DNA of 8,189 bases from Rickettsiales bacterium. GTDB lineage: Bacteria > Pseudomonadota > Alphaproteobacteria > Methylaequorales > Methylaequoraceae. Location: NCBI GenBank assembly GCA_002711625.1, contig PARR01000016.1, positions 15,078 to 23,266 on the forward strand, given 5' to 3'. The translations under genes were made by a program, and so were the position numbers. Below are positions 1 to 6,459 of the stretch, piece after piece (positions within the stretch are counted from its first letter, which is position 1; every line of letters begins with the position of its first letter). The notes below the pieces were generated by a model. The model was not told the DNA's origin. It made no database searches and worked only from the letters and a program-made list of their open reading frames with translations.

Positions 1-570
1 AACTCAACTAATCCATACAGTGCATCCAAAGCCGGAGGTGAAGAACTATGTGTAGCTTTTGAGAATACATATAAATTACCAGTTTATATCACTCATACAA
101 TGAATGTTTTTGGTGAAAGACAACATCCTGAAAAATTTATTCCAATGACAATTAGAAATGTTTTTAATAATAAGGTTGTAACAATACATTCTGATAAAAC
201 AAAAAAAATACCCGGTAGTAGACATTACATTCATGCAATGGACGTAGCTGATGGATGTTTTTTTCTTCTTGATAAAAAAATAAAAACAAAAACTGATTTT
301 GGCGGAGCAAAATGTCCAAAATTTAATTTAGTAGGCCCTGTTGAATTAAATAATTTGGAACTAGCAAAAATAATTGCGAGTGTTACAAATAAAGATTTAA
401 AGTATAAAATGGTCGACTTTCATAGTAGCAGGCCTGGCCACGATCTCAGATACGCTTTAGATGGCGGACTAATGGCACAGCTTGGTTGGATTCCAAAAAT
501 ATCAATTGATAAGAGAATCAGTCAAGTAGTTAAATGGACAATAAAAAACAACAGATGGCTTACTGTATAG
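1..570 (+). CDS. NAD-dependent nucleotide-sugar epimerase/dehydratase, dTDP-glucose 4,6-dehydratase (RmlB)-like, 5'-truncated
   Basis: The frame is open from base 1 to a TAG stop, so the N-terminal Rossmann half with the NAD-binding GxxGxxG lies outside the window; 189 residues remain. Visible residues 4-15 read TNPYSASKAGGE, the YxxxK catalytic pair of the extended short-chain dehydrogenase family (Tyr6, Lys10). It is followed by NVFGERQHPEKFIP, the family's substrate-binding stretch, and near the end by RPGHDLRYALDG and LGWIPK, which match the C-terminal signature of dTDP-glucose 4,6-dehydratases and relatives. Known for the family: cytoplasmic, NAD-dependent chemistry on a nucleotide-linked hexose for surface polysaccharide. 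The exact substrate cannot be told, because the insertion around GSRHYIHAMDVADG is not typical of classical RmlB. An internal ATG at 100 is not the start, since homology continues upstream of it. A glycosyltransferase follows 9 bases downstream, which suits a polysaccharide cluster. Confidence 0.9.
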   Translation, partial: NSTNPYSASKAGGEELCVAFENTYKLPVYITHTMNVFGERQHPEKFIPMTIRNVFNNKVVTIHSDKTKKIPGSRHYIHAMDVADGCFFLLDKKIKTKTDFGGAKCPKFNLVGPVELNNLELAKIIASVTNKDLKYKMVDFHSSRPGHDLRYALDGGLMAQLGWIPKISIDKRISQVVKWTIKNNRWLTV

Positions 571-579
571 AGAGGGTTT

Positions 580-1515
580 TTGAAAGTTACCTTCATTTGT
601 CCAGTATATAATAAAGAGAAATACTTACCGTTTGTAATTCAAGGGATTAAAAATCAAACTGGGACATTTGATAAAGAATATATATTTATAAATGATGGGT
701 CCTCAGATAATTCTCTTGATGTTATAAAAAAATTAACAAAAAAACTTCCTCAAACAACAATTCTAACACACACAAATAAGGGCCCTGCTTTTTCAACTCA
801 GCTAGGCATTGAGATGGCTGAAGGAGATTATATAAAATTAGTAGGAGGTGATGATTATTTATTACCAAATTGTACTTCATTATTACTTAATAATTTAAAA
901 AAAACAAATACGGTTGCTATTTTTAGTAGATATATCCTTGATGATTACTTAAAAAAAAATTTAAAACTCTTCGAGAAAAAAGAGAAAACTAAGAACCTTA
1001 AAAAAATTTCGTTCCCTCTTCATTCTACTCTCTTAAATTGTTTTTCAGGCACAAGCCCAACTCTATATTGCAATAGATCTATAAAAAAAACTCGCGGGTG
1101 TAATAAAAAACTGTTTGTTGAAGATTTCTCTTTGGCTTTAGAATTATCCATTGTAGGAGATTTTTCTTTTATTGAAAATATTACGTCTGTGGGCCCACTT
1201 GGAGATAAAAATAGGATTATGGTTGGTAACGAAGCCCAACTTTTACACGACTACAATGCTGCGATATATTTTTTTCTAAAAAAACATTTAATTAACAAAA
1301 ACATTATGAGAAAAGTTACTCAAAAATGCATTGGAAGAACAGAGAAATTTGCCAGAAGAACCTTGAATTATTCTTTTTTTAATGAATTGAATCTTTTACG
1401 CTGCAAAATGTATCTTAAAAATTATTTACAGGATGAGTATTTATTAATGATAAAAAGATCGTGTGAATTTTTTTACAATACAAGAGAAAAACAAAAAATT
1501 AGGTATAAAATTTAA
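580..1515 (+). CDS. Family 2 glycosyltransferase (GT-A fold)
   Basis: This 311-residue protein transfers a sugar from a nucleotide-sugar donor to an unidentified acceptor, probably in surface polysaccharide or glycan synthesis at the cytoplasmic face. The GT-A domain covers about residues 1-190. The first strand carries the CPVYN motif (7-11), followed by NDGSSD (38-43) and a DxD-like metal/nucleotide site in LVGGDDYLLP (87-96). A candidate catalytic-base ED lies at 181-182 in FVEDFSLALE. The C-terminal 100 or so residues are basic and unrecognised, and I see no membrane helix. The start is TTG at 580: no ATG lies near, the family's first strand begins at residue 2, and an AGAGGG ribosome-binding site lies at 571-576, rather close at three bases. 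It follows the epimerase by 9 bases, so they are likely co-transcribed. Its end overlaps the convergent permease frame as it stands by 17 bases. Confidence 0.88.
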   Translation: MKVTFICPVYNKEKYLPFVIQGIKNQTGTFDKEYIFINDGSSDNSLDVIKKLTKKLPQTTILTHTNKGPAFSTQLGIEMAEGDYIKLVGGDDYLLPNCTSLLLNNLKKTNTVAIFSRYILDDYLKKNLKLFEKKEKTKNLKKISFPLHSTLLNCFSGTSPTLYCNRSIKKTRGCNKKLFVEDFSLALELSIVGDFSFIENITSVGPLGDKNRIMVGNEAQLLHDYNAAIYFFLKKHLINKNIMRKVTQKCIGRTEKFARRTLNYSFFNELNLLRCKMYLKNYLQDEYLLMIKRSCEFFYNTREKQKIRYKI

Positions 1516-2308
1516 TTACTCGCCTTGATTCATTAAAATTCCTTTTATTCTTGCAATTCTTATCATGTATATGAAAAAAAAAAATAGAAAGAGAAAAATA
1601 AAAAAAGTTTAAAATTATAATTCTCTTCAACAAAACAAAATCAATTTTATTCTCTAATAATATTTGACGCATTGCTTCGAATATGTGTGAGGTTGGTAAA
1701 GTTACTGCAATAATTTGCATAATTTCCGGTAAAGAAGAAACAGGATAGTAAACACAAGCGAAAGGAAGGAGAATAAAAATAATTGCCCAAGCTAATTCTT
1801 CAAAAGAATGACCATATCGCAAAACTAGTCCTGAAACAATGAAACCAATTGTCCAACCAACAATAATTAGATTAAAAAAAAAAAAAATAAGATAAAATCC
1901 TAATTCAAAAAGATGAAACTCAAAAAAATAATTGGCAAGAAAAATAGCCGGAGTAAGACCAACAATTGTTCTCAACAAGCTGATTAAGATCAAGCTAATT
2001 GCGAGCTCATAGTTTCTAATTGGTGTAATGAATAAATTACAAAGATTCCTAGACCACAATTCCTCAAAAAATGAAATTGAAAGGCCTAGCTGTCCTCTGA
2101 AAAGAACATCCCACAAAATAACTGCAGACAAAATGATATTTACCACGCTCCATGTTTGTATAGTATCATTTAGAATTAGGAAATTAGTAAAAAATCCCCA
2201 AAATAAGATCTGAACAGACGGCCAATAAAATATACTAATAAGTCTAGGTAAAGAACCAAAAGAAATATTCTTGTATCTTTCTAAAAGAGCTAAAATTCTT
2301 AAAAGCAT
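1499..2308 (-). CDS. ABC-2 type transporter permease, with frameshifted C-terminal tail
   Basis: This is the membrane subunit of an ABC exporter. As it stands the frame encodes 269 residues with about six hydrophobic segments, near residues 23-47, 55-80, 100-128, 136-166, 171-194 and 228-246. The loop SFFEELWSRNLCNLFITPIR (about 79-98) is typical of ABC-2 permeases. It sits two bases downstream of its ATPase gene and the two surely form one transporter. The substrate is unknown; adjacent sugar genes hint at a glycan or lipid, but they are on the other strand. Oddity: after about residue 245 the frame reads a hydrophilic tail (HIHDKNCKNKRN...) unlike the family. One fewer T in the 11-base run at 1574-1584 would instead give IRIARIKGILMNQGE and a stop at 1516-1518, a total of 263 residues. 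That is the usual ARxxGxLxxxGE ending as I know this family, so the true end is probably 1516. Confidence 0.88.
   Translation of the reverse strand: MLLRILALLERYKNISFGSLPRLISIFYWPSVQILFWGFFTNFLILNDTIQTWSVVNIILSAVILWDVLFRGQLGLSISFFEELWSRNLCNLFITPIRNYELAISLILISLLRTIVGLTPAIFLANYFFEFHLFELGFYLIFFFFNLIIVGWTIGFIVSGLVLRYGHSFEELAWAIIFILLPFACVYYPVSSLPEIMQIIAVTLPTSHIFEAMRQILLENKIDFVLLKRIIILNFFYFSLSIFFFHIHDKNCKNKRNFNESRRVIKFYT
1574..1584. other. Probable frameshift site: 11-base poly-A in the permease gene
   Basis: The + strand shows 11 consecutive A (T on the coding strand). Reading through gives an atypical C-terminal tail. Ten T (or thirteen) would put the coding strand in the frame of a family-like ending that stops at 1516. 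This is either a one-base insertion error in the assembly or a real tract corrected by slippage. Confidence 0.75.
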
Positions 2309-2310
2309 TA

Positions 2311-3024
2311 CTAATTTTCCAAAAAAAGGGTTTCAAGTGATTTTGATTTATTATCTAGTAATTCTGATATTTTCCCACCTGTCATTATTTTACCTGCCTT
2401 GAGAATAATTATTTCTTCGCACATGTTTTCAATTTCATTCAAATTATGAGACGCCAATAATATCGATGAATTATTTTTTTTTTGGTAATTTGTTAAATAG
2501 TCTCTTATAAAAATAGAAGTTTCAGGATCTAGCGAGGCTGTTGGTTCATCAAGTAACAAAAGTTCTGGTTTATTGAGAAGTGCTTTACAGATTGAAACTC
2601 TTGTTTTCTGACCAGCAGATAATGAACCAAAGTACTTATTCAAAAGAGGATTAATTTTTAGATCTAAAGATAGATTATTTAAAAATTCATTTGCATTACG
2701 TAGTCCATACAACCTTGAATAAAAAATCAAATTTTGCTTAACCGTAAGTTTTTTTGGGAGATCGACGTAAGGACTCTGAAAATTTAACCTTTTTAAAATT
2801 GAATATTTTTTTATTTCTATATCCTCTCCAAATATCAAAATTTCACCTGTAGATGGGGTTATTAAACCCATCAAAATCCCTAACAGAGTGGTTTTTCCTG
2901 CTCCATTTCTTCCAAGCAATCCAAAAATCCCATTTTTTTTAACTTTAAAAGTAAGGTTATCTATTACAGAAATATTACTATATACTTTTGTTAAACTATT
3001 TACTTGAATTACATATTCTGACAC
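2311..3024 (-). CDS. ABC transporter ATP-binding protein (ABC-2 exporter ATPase)
   Basis: This 237-residue protein is the cytoplasmic ATPase that powers the permease encoded just downstream. All nucleotide-binding motifs are present: Walker A GRNGAGKT (38-45), Q-loop glutamine at 83, signature LSAGQ (135-139), Walker B LLLLDEPTASLD (155-166) with catalytic Glu160, and the switch histidine His193 in ASHN. The length fits a single nucleotide-binding domain. There is no extra C-terminal domain of the kind found in O-antigen exporter ATPases that bind the glycan, so a role in O-antigen export is not supported. The start is GTG at 3022-3024. No ATG exists upstream before an in-frame stop, and the first strand (YVIQVNSLTKVY) begins right after. 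I see no clear ribosome-binding site. The gene is transcribed away from cysK across a 171-base intergenic region and probably forms a two-gene operon with the permease. Confidence 0.93.
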   Translation of the reverse strand: MSEYVIQVNSLTKVYSNISVIDNLTFKVKKNGIFGLLGRNGAGKTTLLGILMGLITPSTGEILIFGEDIEIKKYSILKRLNFQSPYVDLPKKLTVKQNLIFYSRLYGLRNANEFLNNLSLDLKINPLLNKYFGSLSAGQKTRVSICKALLNKPELLLLDEPTASLDPETSIFIRDYLTNYQKKNNSSILLASHNLNEIENMCEEIIILKAGKIMTGGKISELLDNKSKSLETLFLEN

Positions 3025-3195
3025 ACAAAAAATGAATGAACTTGTTATTTACATTCAACCTATATTCGTTAAAATTTAATATAAAATTTACATTACTATT
3101 ATATAGAGTATCTTGTTTTGGAATTAAATAAATTATTGAGAAAGTTCAATAGTTCAATTCTTTATTAACCATTATAGGGTTTTCGGCACTTCAGA
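3025..3195. promoter_or_regulatory. Divergent intergenic region between the ABC operon and cysK
   Basis: This 171-base AT-rich spacer must carry the start signals for both the leftward ABC operon and the rightward cysK operon, since the genes on either side diverge. No pair of hexamers with good spacing to a sigma-70 consensus is convincing on either strand. The 9-mer TAAAATTTA occurs twice at 12-base spacing (3070-3078 and 3082-3090), and a tandem 8-mer lies nearer cysK. The promoter role is inferred from layout only. Confidence 0.5.
3143..3158. repeat. Tandem 8-mer repeat (AGTTCAAT x2) upstream of cysK
   Basis: Two exact adjacent copies of AGTTCAAT occur here. An ATTGA at 3135-3139 is the inverse of the TCAAT inside each copy, giving a small 5-base inverted repeat with a 6-base loop. 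The block sits 38 bases before the cysK start codon, where an operator could lie. In DNA this AT-rich the repeat may be chance. Confidence 0.4.
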
Positions 3196-4197
3196 ATGCA
3201 TAAAAAATTGATTAAAGATAATTTTACAGATTGCATAGGCAATACACCAATAATTAAACTTAAAATTGCATCTGAAATGTCTGGTTGTAATATTTATGGT
3301 AAATGTGAATTCTTAAATCCTGGTGGTTCAGTCAAAGATAGACCAGCTTATCAAATCTTATCTGATGCTATCGATAAAAATTTGATTACTAATGGAGGCA
3401 CTATTGTTGAAGGAACGGCTGGAAATACAGGAATTGGTTTAACTTTAGCTGGAAATGCACTTGGGTTAAAATCAATTATTGTTATGCCTAAAACTCAGAG
3501 TGAGGAAAAAAAAAAAATGCTTAGACTATGTGGTGCTGACTTAAGGTTAGTTGATGCTCTTCCGTACAAAAATCCTGGCAATTACATAAGATTTTCAGAA
3601 AAACTCTCTAAGTCTATTAGAAATCCAAATGGAGTTTTGTGGGCAAACCAATTTGATAATTTATCTAATCAAAAAGCACATTATTTAACAACTGGACCAG
3701 AAATTTACAAACAATTGTCAGGAAATGTAAATGCTTTTATTTGCTCAATAGGAACTGGAGGTACACTATCTGGAGTGTCAAAGTATTTTAAAGAAAAAGA
3801 TAAAAATTTTATTATTGGACTTGCTGATCCGTATGGTTCCGCAATGTATAATTTTTTCAAAAATGGTGAGCTCACTTCATCGGGGAATTCCATAACGGAG
3901 GGTATTGGTCAAGGAAGAATTACAAAAAATTTAGAAAATATAAAAATTGATGAATCATTTCAAATATCCGATTATGATGCTCTTGATATTGTCTTCAAAA
4001 TGATTAAAGAAGAGGGGCTTATACTAGGTGGGTCTTCAGGTATAAATATAATGGGAGCTGTAAAGCTCGGGAAACTATTAGGACCAGGAAAGAATATCGT
4101 GACAATTTTGTGTGATTATGGAACTAAGTATCAAAGTAAAATATTCAATAAAGAATTTCTTCAGTTAAATAACTTACCAATACCAGAATGGCTTTGA
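3196..4197 (+). CDS. cysK: Cysteine synthase A (O-acetylserine sulfhydrylase), PLP-dependent
   Basis: The enzyme makes cysteine and acetate from O-acetylserine and sulfide in the cytoplasm, the last step of sulfur assimilation. The 333-residue chain is a complete fold-type II PLP enzyme. Lys47 in NPGGSVKDRPA forms the Schiff base. TAGNTG (74-79) takes the place of the usual TSGNTG substrate loop. GTGGT (186-190) binds the PLP phosphate, and GGSSG (278-282) contains the serine that contacts the pyridine nitrogen. The end LPIPEWL and the TAGNTG variant are, to my knowledge, typical of an alphaproteobacterial subgroup. The ATG at 3196 is the first possible start after an in-frame stop at 3175-3177; no strong ribosome-binding site precedes it. 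It is the first gene of a seven-gene run on this strand, and its last 10 bases overlap the sulfurtransferase. A related activity such as cystathionine synthesis is less likely but not excluded. Confidence 0.93.
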   Translation: MHKKLIKDNFTDCIGNTPIIKLKIASEMSGCNIYGKCEFLNPGGSVKDRPAYQILSDAIDKNLITNGGTIVEGTAGNTGIGLTLAGNALGLKSIIVMPKTQSEEKKKMLRLCGADLRLVDALPYKNPGNYIRFSEKLSKSIRNPNGVLWANQFDNLSNQKAHYLTTGPEIYKQLSGNVNAFICSIGTGGTLSGVSKYFKEKDKNFIIGLADPYGSAMYNFFKNGELTSSGNSITEGIGQGRITKNLENIKIDESFQISDYDALDIVFKMIKEEGLILGGSSGINIMGAVKLGKLLGPGKNIVTILCDYGTKYQSKIFNKEFLQLNNLPIPEWL

Positions 4198-5027
4198 GTC
4201 TATCCTCATACAGAAAGAATATAATTTTAGCTAAAGAATTATCTAAAAAAATAAATTCTAGTAACATAAAAATTTTAGACTGCAGATGGTATTTAAATAA
4301 ACCAGAAAAGGCATTGGTTGAATTTAATACTTCTCATTTACCTAATTCAATTTTTTTTGATATTGAAAAACTTTCAGATAATGAAAGTGAAAATCCACAT
4401 ATGCTTCCTCATGTCTCAACTTTTAACTCATTTATTTCTAATAATAATATAAGAAAAAATGATTTTATTGTTTTTTATGACCAAAATGGATACTTTTCTT
4501 CCTCACGTGTTTGGTTTACTTTCAAGTATTTTAAATTTAGAAATTTAAGAATTTTGGATGGAGGGTTTTCTAATTGGATTAAAATGAAATACCCGACCAC
4601 AAGCAAAACAACAAAAAGGAAATCTTCAAATACCAAGATGAAATTTAACCCAAAATGTGTTATTTCTAAAAGTCAAATAGAATATAAAATGAGTAACAAT
4701 GAGGATACTGTTATTATTGACGCCAGACCAAGAAAACGATTTCTTGGTATCACTCCAGAACCTAGAAAAAATTTAAGAGGAGGAAACATAAATGGAAGTA
4801 TAAATGTTCCATTTGATGAAATTTCTCAGAAAAATGGTAAATTAAGGAGTATTAATGAACTGGACAAACTTTTTGGTTTTTTAAAACAAAAAGGAATGAA
4901 TCAGGAGATTATCTGTTCTTGTGGTTCTGGTATCACAGCATGCAATTTGATTTTTGTACTAAACATTTTAGGTTATAAAAATTTAAAACTTTACGATGGT
5001 TCGTGGGCTGAATGGGGAAAAAAATAA
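4188..5027 (+). CDS. sseA: 3-mercaptopyruvate sulfurtransferase (two-domain rhodanese)
   Basis: The enzyme moves sulfur from 3-mercaptopyruvate, or thiosulfate in close relatives, onto its active-site cysteine and then to an acceptor. This 279-residue protein has two rhodanese domains. The inactive N-terminal one covers about residues 18-135 (ILDCRWYL, then ILDGGFSNWIK). The catalytic one covers about 160-279 and contains IIDARPRKRF, the PEPR...GGNINGSINVP stretch and the active loop CGSGITAC, with nucleophile Cys245. The CGSGxTAC loop is the form seen in mercaptopyruvate sulfurtransferases rather than the CRKGxTA loop of classical rhodanese, which supports the assignment. The start ATG lies inside the end of cysK (10-base overlap) and the end overlaps metC by 16 bases, so translational coupling is likely. 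The lysine- and asparagine-rich linker between domains reflects base composition. Confidence 0.9.
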   Translation: MALSLSSYRKNIILAKELSKKINSSNIKILDCRWYLNKPEKALVEFNTSHLPNSIFFDIEKLSDNESENPHMLPHVSTFNSFISNNNIRKNDFIVFYDQNGYFSSSRVWFTFKYFKFRNLRILDGGFSNWIKMKYPTTSKTTKRKSSNTKMKFNPKCVISKSQIEYKMSNNEDTVIIDARPRKRFLGITPEPRKNLRGGNINGSINVPFDEISQKNGKLRSINELDKLFGFLKQKGMNQEIICSCGSGITACNLIFVLNILGYKNLKLYDGSWAEWGKK

Positions 5028-5539
5028 AAACAAATATAATTCATGTGGGCAGTAATCCTGAGAATAATCATGGGTCTATAACTGATCCAATTTATAAGAA
5101 TTCAACACTGATTTTTAAAAACTACTCAAGTTTCGTTGAGTCAAAAAAAAACAAATTTGAAGTTCCATACTACGGAAGGTTTGGAAATTTCACTACAAAG
5201 AACTTTGAAAGTGTAATTTCCAAGTTATATAAATCTGAAAAAGCTGTAGTAACAAGTTCTGGGTTATCAGCAATAACAATAACTTTTCTTAGTTTATTGT
5301 CCAAGGGAGATGAGATTTTAGTTGTTGAAAACTGCTATGAACCCGTCGCAAATTTTTGTAAATTTGTCCTATCAAAATTTGATATATCAACCCGTTTTTA
5401 TAATCCTAATGAAACTAATTTAAAATCTATTATGACAAAAAAAACAAAATTAATTTATATAGAATCTCCGGGTTCGTTAAATTTCGAGGTTCAAGATTTA
5501 AATGAAATAGTTTCTATCGCAAAAAAAAAAATATTATAA
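5012..5539 (+). CDS. metC: Cystathionine beta-lyase, N-terminal part (metC split by frameshift)
   Basis: This is the first 175 codons of a fold-type I PLP enzyme that cleaves cystathionine to homocysteine, pyruvate and ammonia, the step before methionine synthase. Visible family landmarks are DPIYKNSTLIF near residue 30, YYGRFGNFTT, whose Tyr and Arg bind the PLP phosphate of the partner subunit, SSGLSAI, and IYIESPGSLNFEVQDL. The frame stops at 5537-5539 directly after an 11-A run. Everything downstream, including the PLP lysine, continues in the -1 frame at 5545-6168. Adding one A (12 in all) joins the two into a 385-residue protein of normal length. The ATG lies within the end of sseA (16-base overlap). 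On its own this fragment could not be active, since it lacks the Schiff-base lysine. PLP gamma-lyases of the same superfamily are alternatives, but YYGRFGNFTT and the later DNTWST favour MetC. Confidence 0.88.
   Translation: MGKKIKTNIIHVGSNPENNHGSITDPIYKNSTLIFKNYSSFVESKKNKFEVPYYGRFGNFTTKNFESVISKLYKSEKAVVTSSGLSAITITFLSLLSKGDEILVVENCYEPVANFCKFVLSKFDISTRFYNPNETNLKSIMTKKTKLIYIESPGSLNFEVQDLNEIVSIAKKKIL
5521..5531. other. Frameshift site: 11-base poly-A inside metC
   Basis: Eleven A follow GC. As read, Ala-Lys-Lys-Lys is followed by Ile-Leu-stop. With one extra A the sequence continues KKKNIITIMDNTW, which is the expected run into the PLP-binding half. The tract is the only plausible place for the shift. 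It is a one-base deletion in the assembly or a slippery tract tolerated in the cell. Confidence 0.9.
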
Positions 5540-5544
5540 CTATT

Positions 5545-6168
5545 ATGGATAATACATGGTCCACCTTTCTAGGATGTAATCCTATAAAATTTGGGATTGA
5601 TATTGTAATTGAATCCTTGACAAAATATTTTTCTGGTCATTCTGATAATTTCTGTGGAGCAATAGCATGTTCATCAAAATATTTTTTGCTCATAAAACAA
5701 ACAGCTGTCAGACTAGGTGATTTTGTATCACCAGAATCATGTTTTTTTGCATCTAGGGGACTCAAAACCTTACCGGTAAGAATGAAAAATCATGAGTTGA
5801 ATGCAGAAAAAGTCTATGAGTTTTTAAAAAAACACCACCTGGTGGAAAAGATATATTATTTACCTGATGAAAAGAATAATCATAACAAGTTATGGAAAAA
5901 ATACCATACACTTAACAATGGTCTAATTAGTTTTTCGATAAAAAAAATTAATAAGTGTAACCATTTTGTTGACAATCTTAAATTATTTAAAATAGGTTTT
6001 AGCTGGGGGGGATATGAGAGTTTGATTTTGCCACTTGATAAACTTAAACCAGCTATTAATATTAAAAAAAATCCTAATTTATGGTTCAGGATTCATGTTG
6101 GGCTTGAAAATAATATTGATTTAATAGAGGATTTAGATAAGGCATTAATTAGATATGAAAAAAATTGA
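5545..6168 (+). CDS. metC: Cystathionine beta-lyase, C-terminal part (metC split by frameshift)
   Basis: This frame carries the catalytic half of MetC. DNTWST holds the aspartate that pairs with the PLP ring nitrogen. ESLTKYFSGHSD contains the Schiff-base lysine (Lys205 in the joined protein). SWGGYESL and WFRIHVGLEN near the end contain the arginine (about 360) expected to bind the substrate carboxylate. The ATG at 5545 is an internal methionine of the joined protein, not a true start: homology runs on upstream in this frame back to the poly-A tract, and no ribosome-binding site precedes it. Translated separately it would lack the N-terminal and partner-subunit PLP contacts. Its end overlaps the complex I accessory gene by 14 bases, so the operon continues without a break, which argues that the locus is maintained rather than decaying. 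Confidence 0.87.
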   Translation: MDNTWSTFLGCNPIKFGIDIVIESLTKYFSGHSDNFCGAIACSSKYFLLIKQTAVRLGDFVSPESCFFASRGLKTLPVRMKNHELNAEKVYEFLKKHHLVEKIYYLPDEKNNHNKLWKKYHTLNNGLISFSIKKINKCNHFVDNLKLFKIGFSWGGYESLILPLDKLKPAINIKKNPNLWFRIHVGLENNIDLIEDLDKALIRYEKN

Positions 6169-6457
6169 AAAAAAATTTATTTTATATAAACCAGCCAAAT
6201 CTGCAATGCAATCTGGAATATCTAATACCAAAAAGTGGTGTTTAAAAAGTAAAGATATAAGTCAAACTTATGTTAATAGTAAATTTTGTTGGACTGGCAC
6301 AACTAATTCACAAAAACAAATGAAACTGTTTTTCAATACAAAGGATGCTGCTATTAAGTTTGCAAATCAGAATAATTACATTTTTGAGGTAATTGAACCA
6401 AAAAAAAGGAAATTTCTTAAAAAATCTTACGCAGCTAATTTTATCAGAAAAAACTAA
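6155..6457 (+). CDS. ETC complex I subunit, NDUFS4/AQDQ-like (18 kDa accessory subunit)
   Basis: A 100-residue protein of the family (PF04800) that includes the mitochondrial NDUFS4 accessory subunit, found in alphaproteobacteria as a small supernumerary subunit of NADH:ubiquinone oxidoreductase. It is expected on the cytoplasmic peripheral arm near the NADH-oxidising module. Family features are visible in order: ILYKPAKSAMQSG at about 9-21, KKWCL, an FCWTGTTNSQKQMKLFF stretch at about 44-60, KDAAIKFANQNNYIFEVIEP at about 63-82 and KKSYAANF close to the end. It has no cysteine cluster or membrane segment, as expected. The start lies 14 bases inside the end of metC and the stop is two bases before the next gene, so it is translated as part of the sulfur operon, far from any visible nuo cluster. 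Identification is by recalled family pattern. Confidence 0.85.
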   Translation: MKKIEKKFILYKPAKSAMQSGISNTKKWCLKSKDISQTYVNSKFCWTGTTNSQKQMKLFFNTKDAAIKFANQNNYIFEVIEPKKRKFLKKSYAANFIRKN

Positions 6458-6459
6458 TT

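Noticed and set aside
2028..2213. 61-codon open frame on the + strand
   Set aside because: It lies fully inside the permease gene on the opposite strand and shows no family likeness.
580..3024. O-antigen or capsule ABC export system formed by the glycosyltransferase and ABC genes together
   Set aside because: They are convergent rather than co-transcribed, and the ATPase lacks the extra glycan-binding domain. Proximity alone does not show a shared substrate.
3025..3195. A SAM-sensing or other riboswitch upstream of cysK
   Set aside because: Low-GC marine alphaproteobacteria do use SAM riboswitches before sulfur genes, but I could find no matching stem pairs or conserved core in this spacer; it is nearly all A and T with no strong helices.
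3025..3195. Specific -35/-10 promoter boxes for the two divergent units
   Set aside because: Candidate hexamers such as TTGAGA (3136-3141) or TTGTTA (3042-3047) have wrong spacing to any TATAAT-like box. In DNA this AT-rich, partial matches are expected by chance.
3506..3517. Possible frameshift at a 12-A run in cysK
   Set aside because: The run encodes EEKKKMLRLCGA in frame, the expected family sequence on both sides.
3705..3893. 62-codon open frame on the - strand
   Set aside because: It is antisense to the conserved core of cysK and has no independent support.
5545..6168. The second metC frame as an independent gene starting at ATG 5545
   Set aside because: Family sequence continues upstream of this ATG to the poly-A tract and rejoins the first half perfectly with one added base, so it is a fragment.
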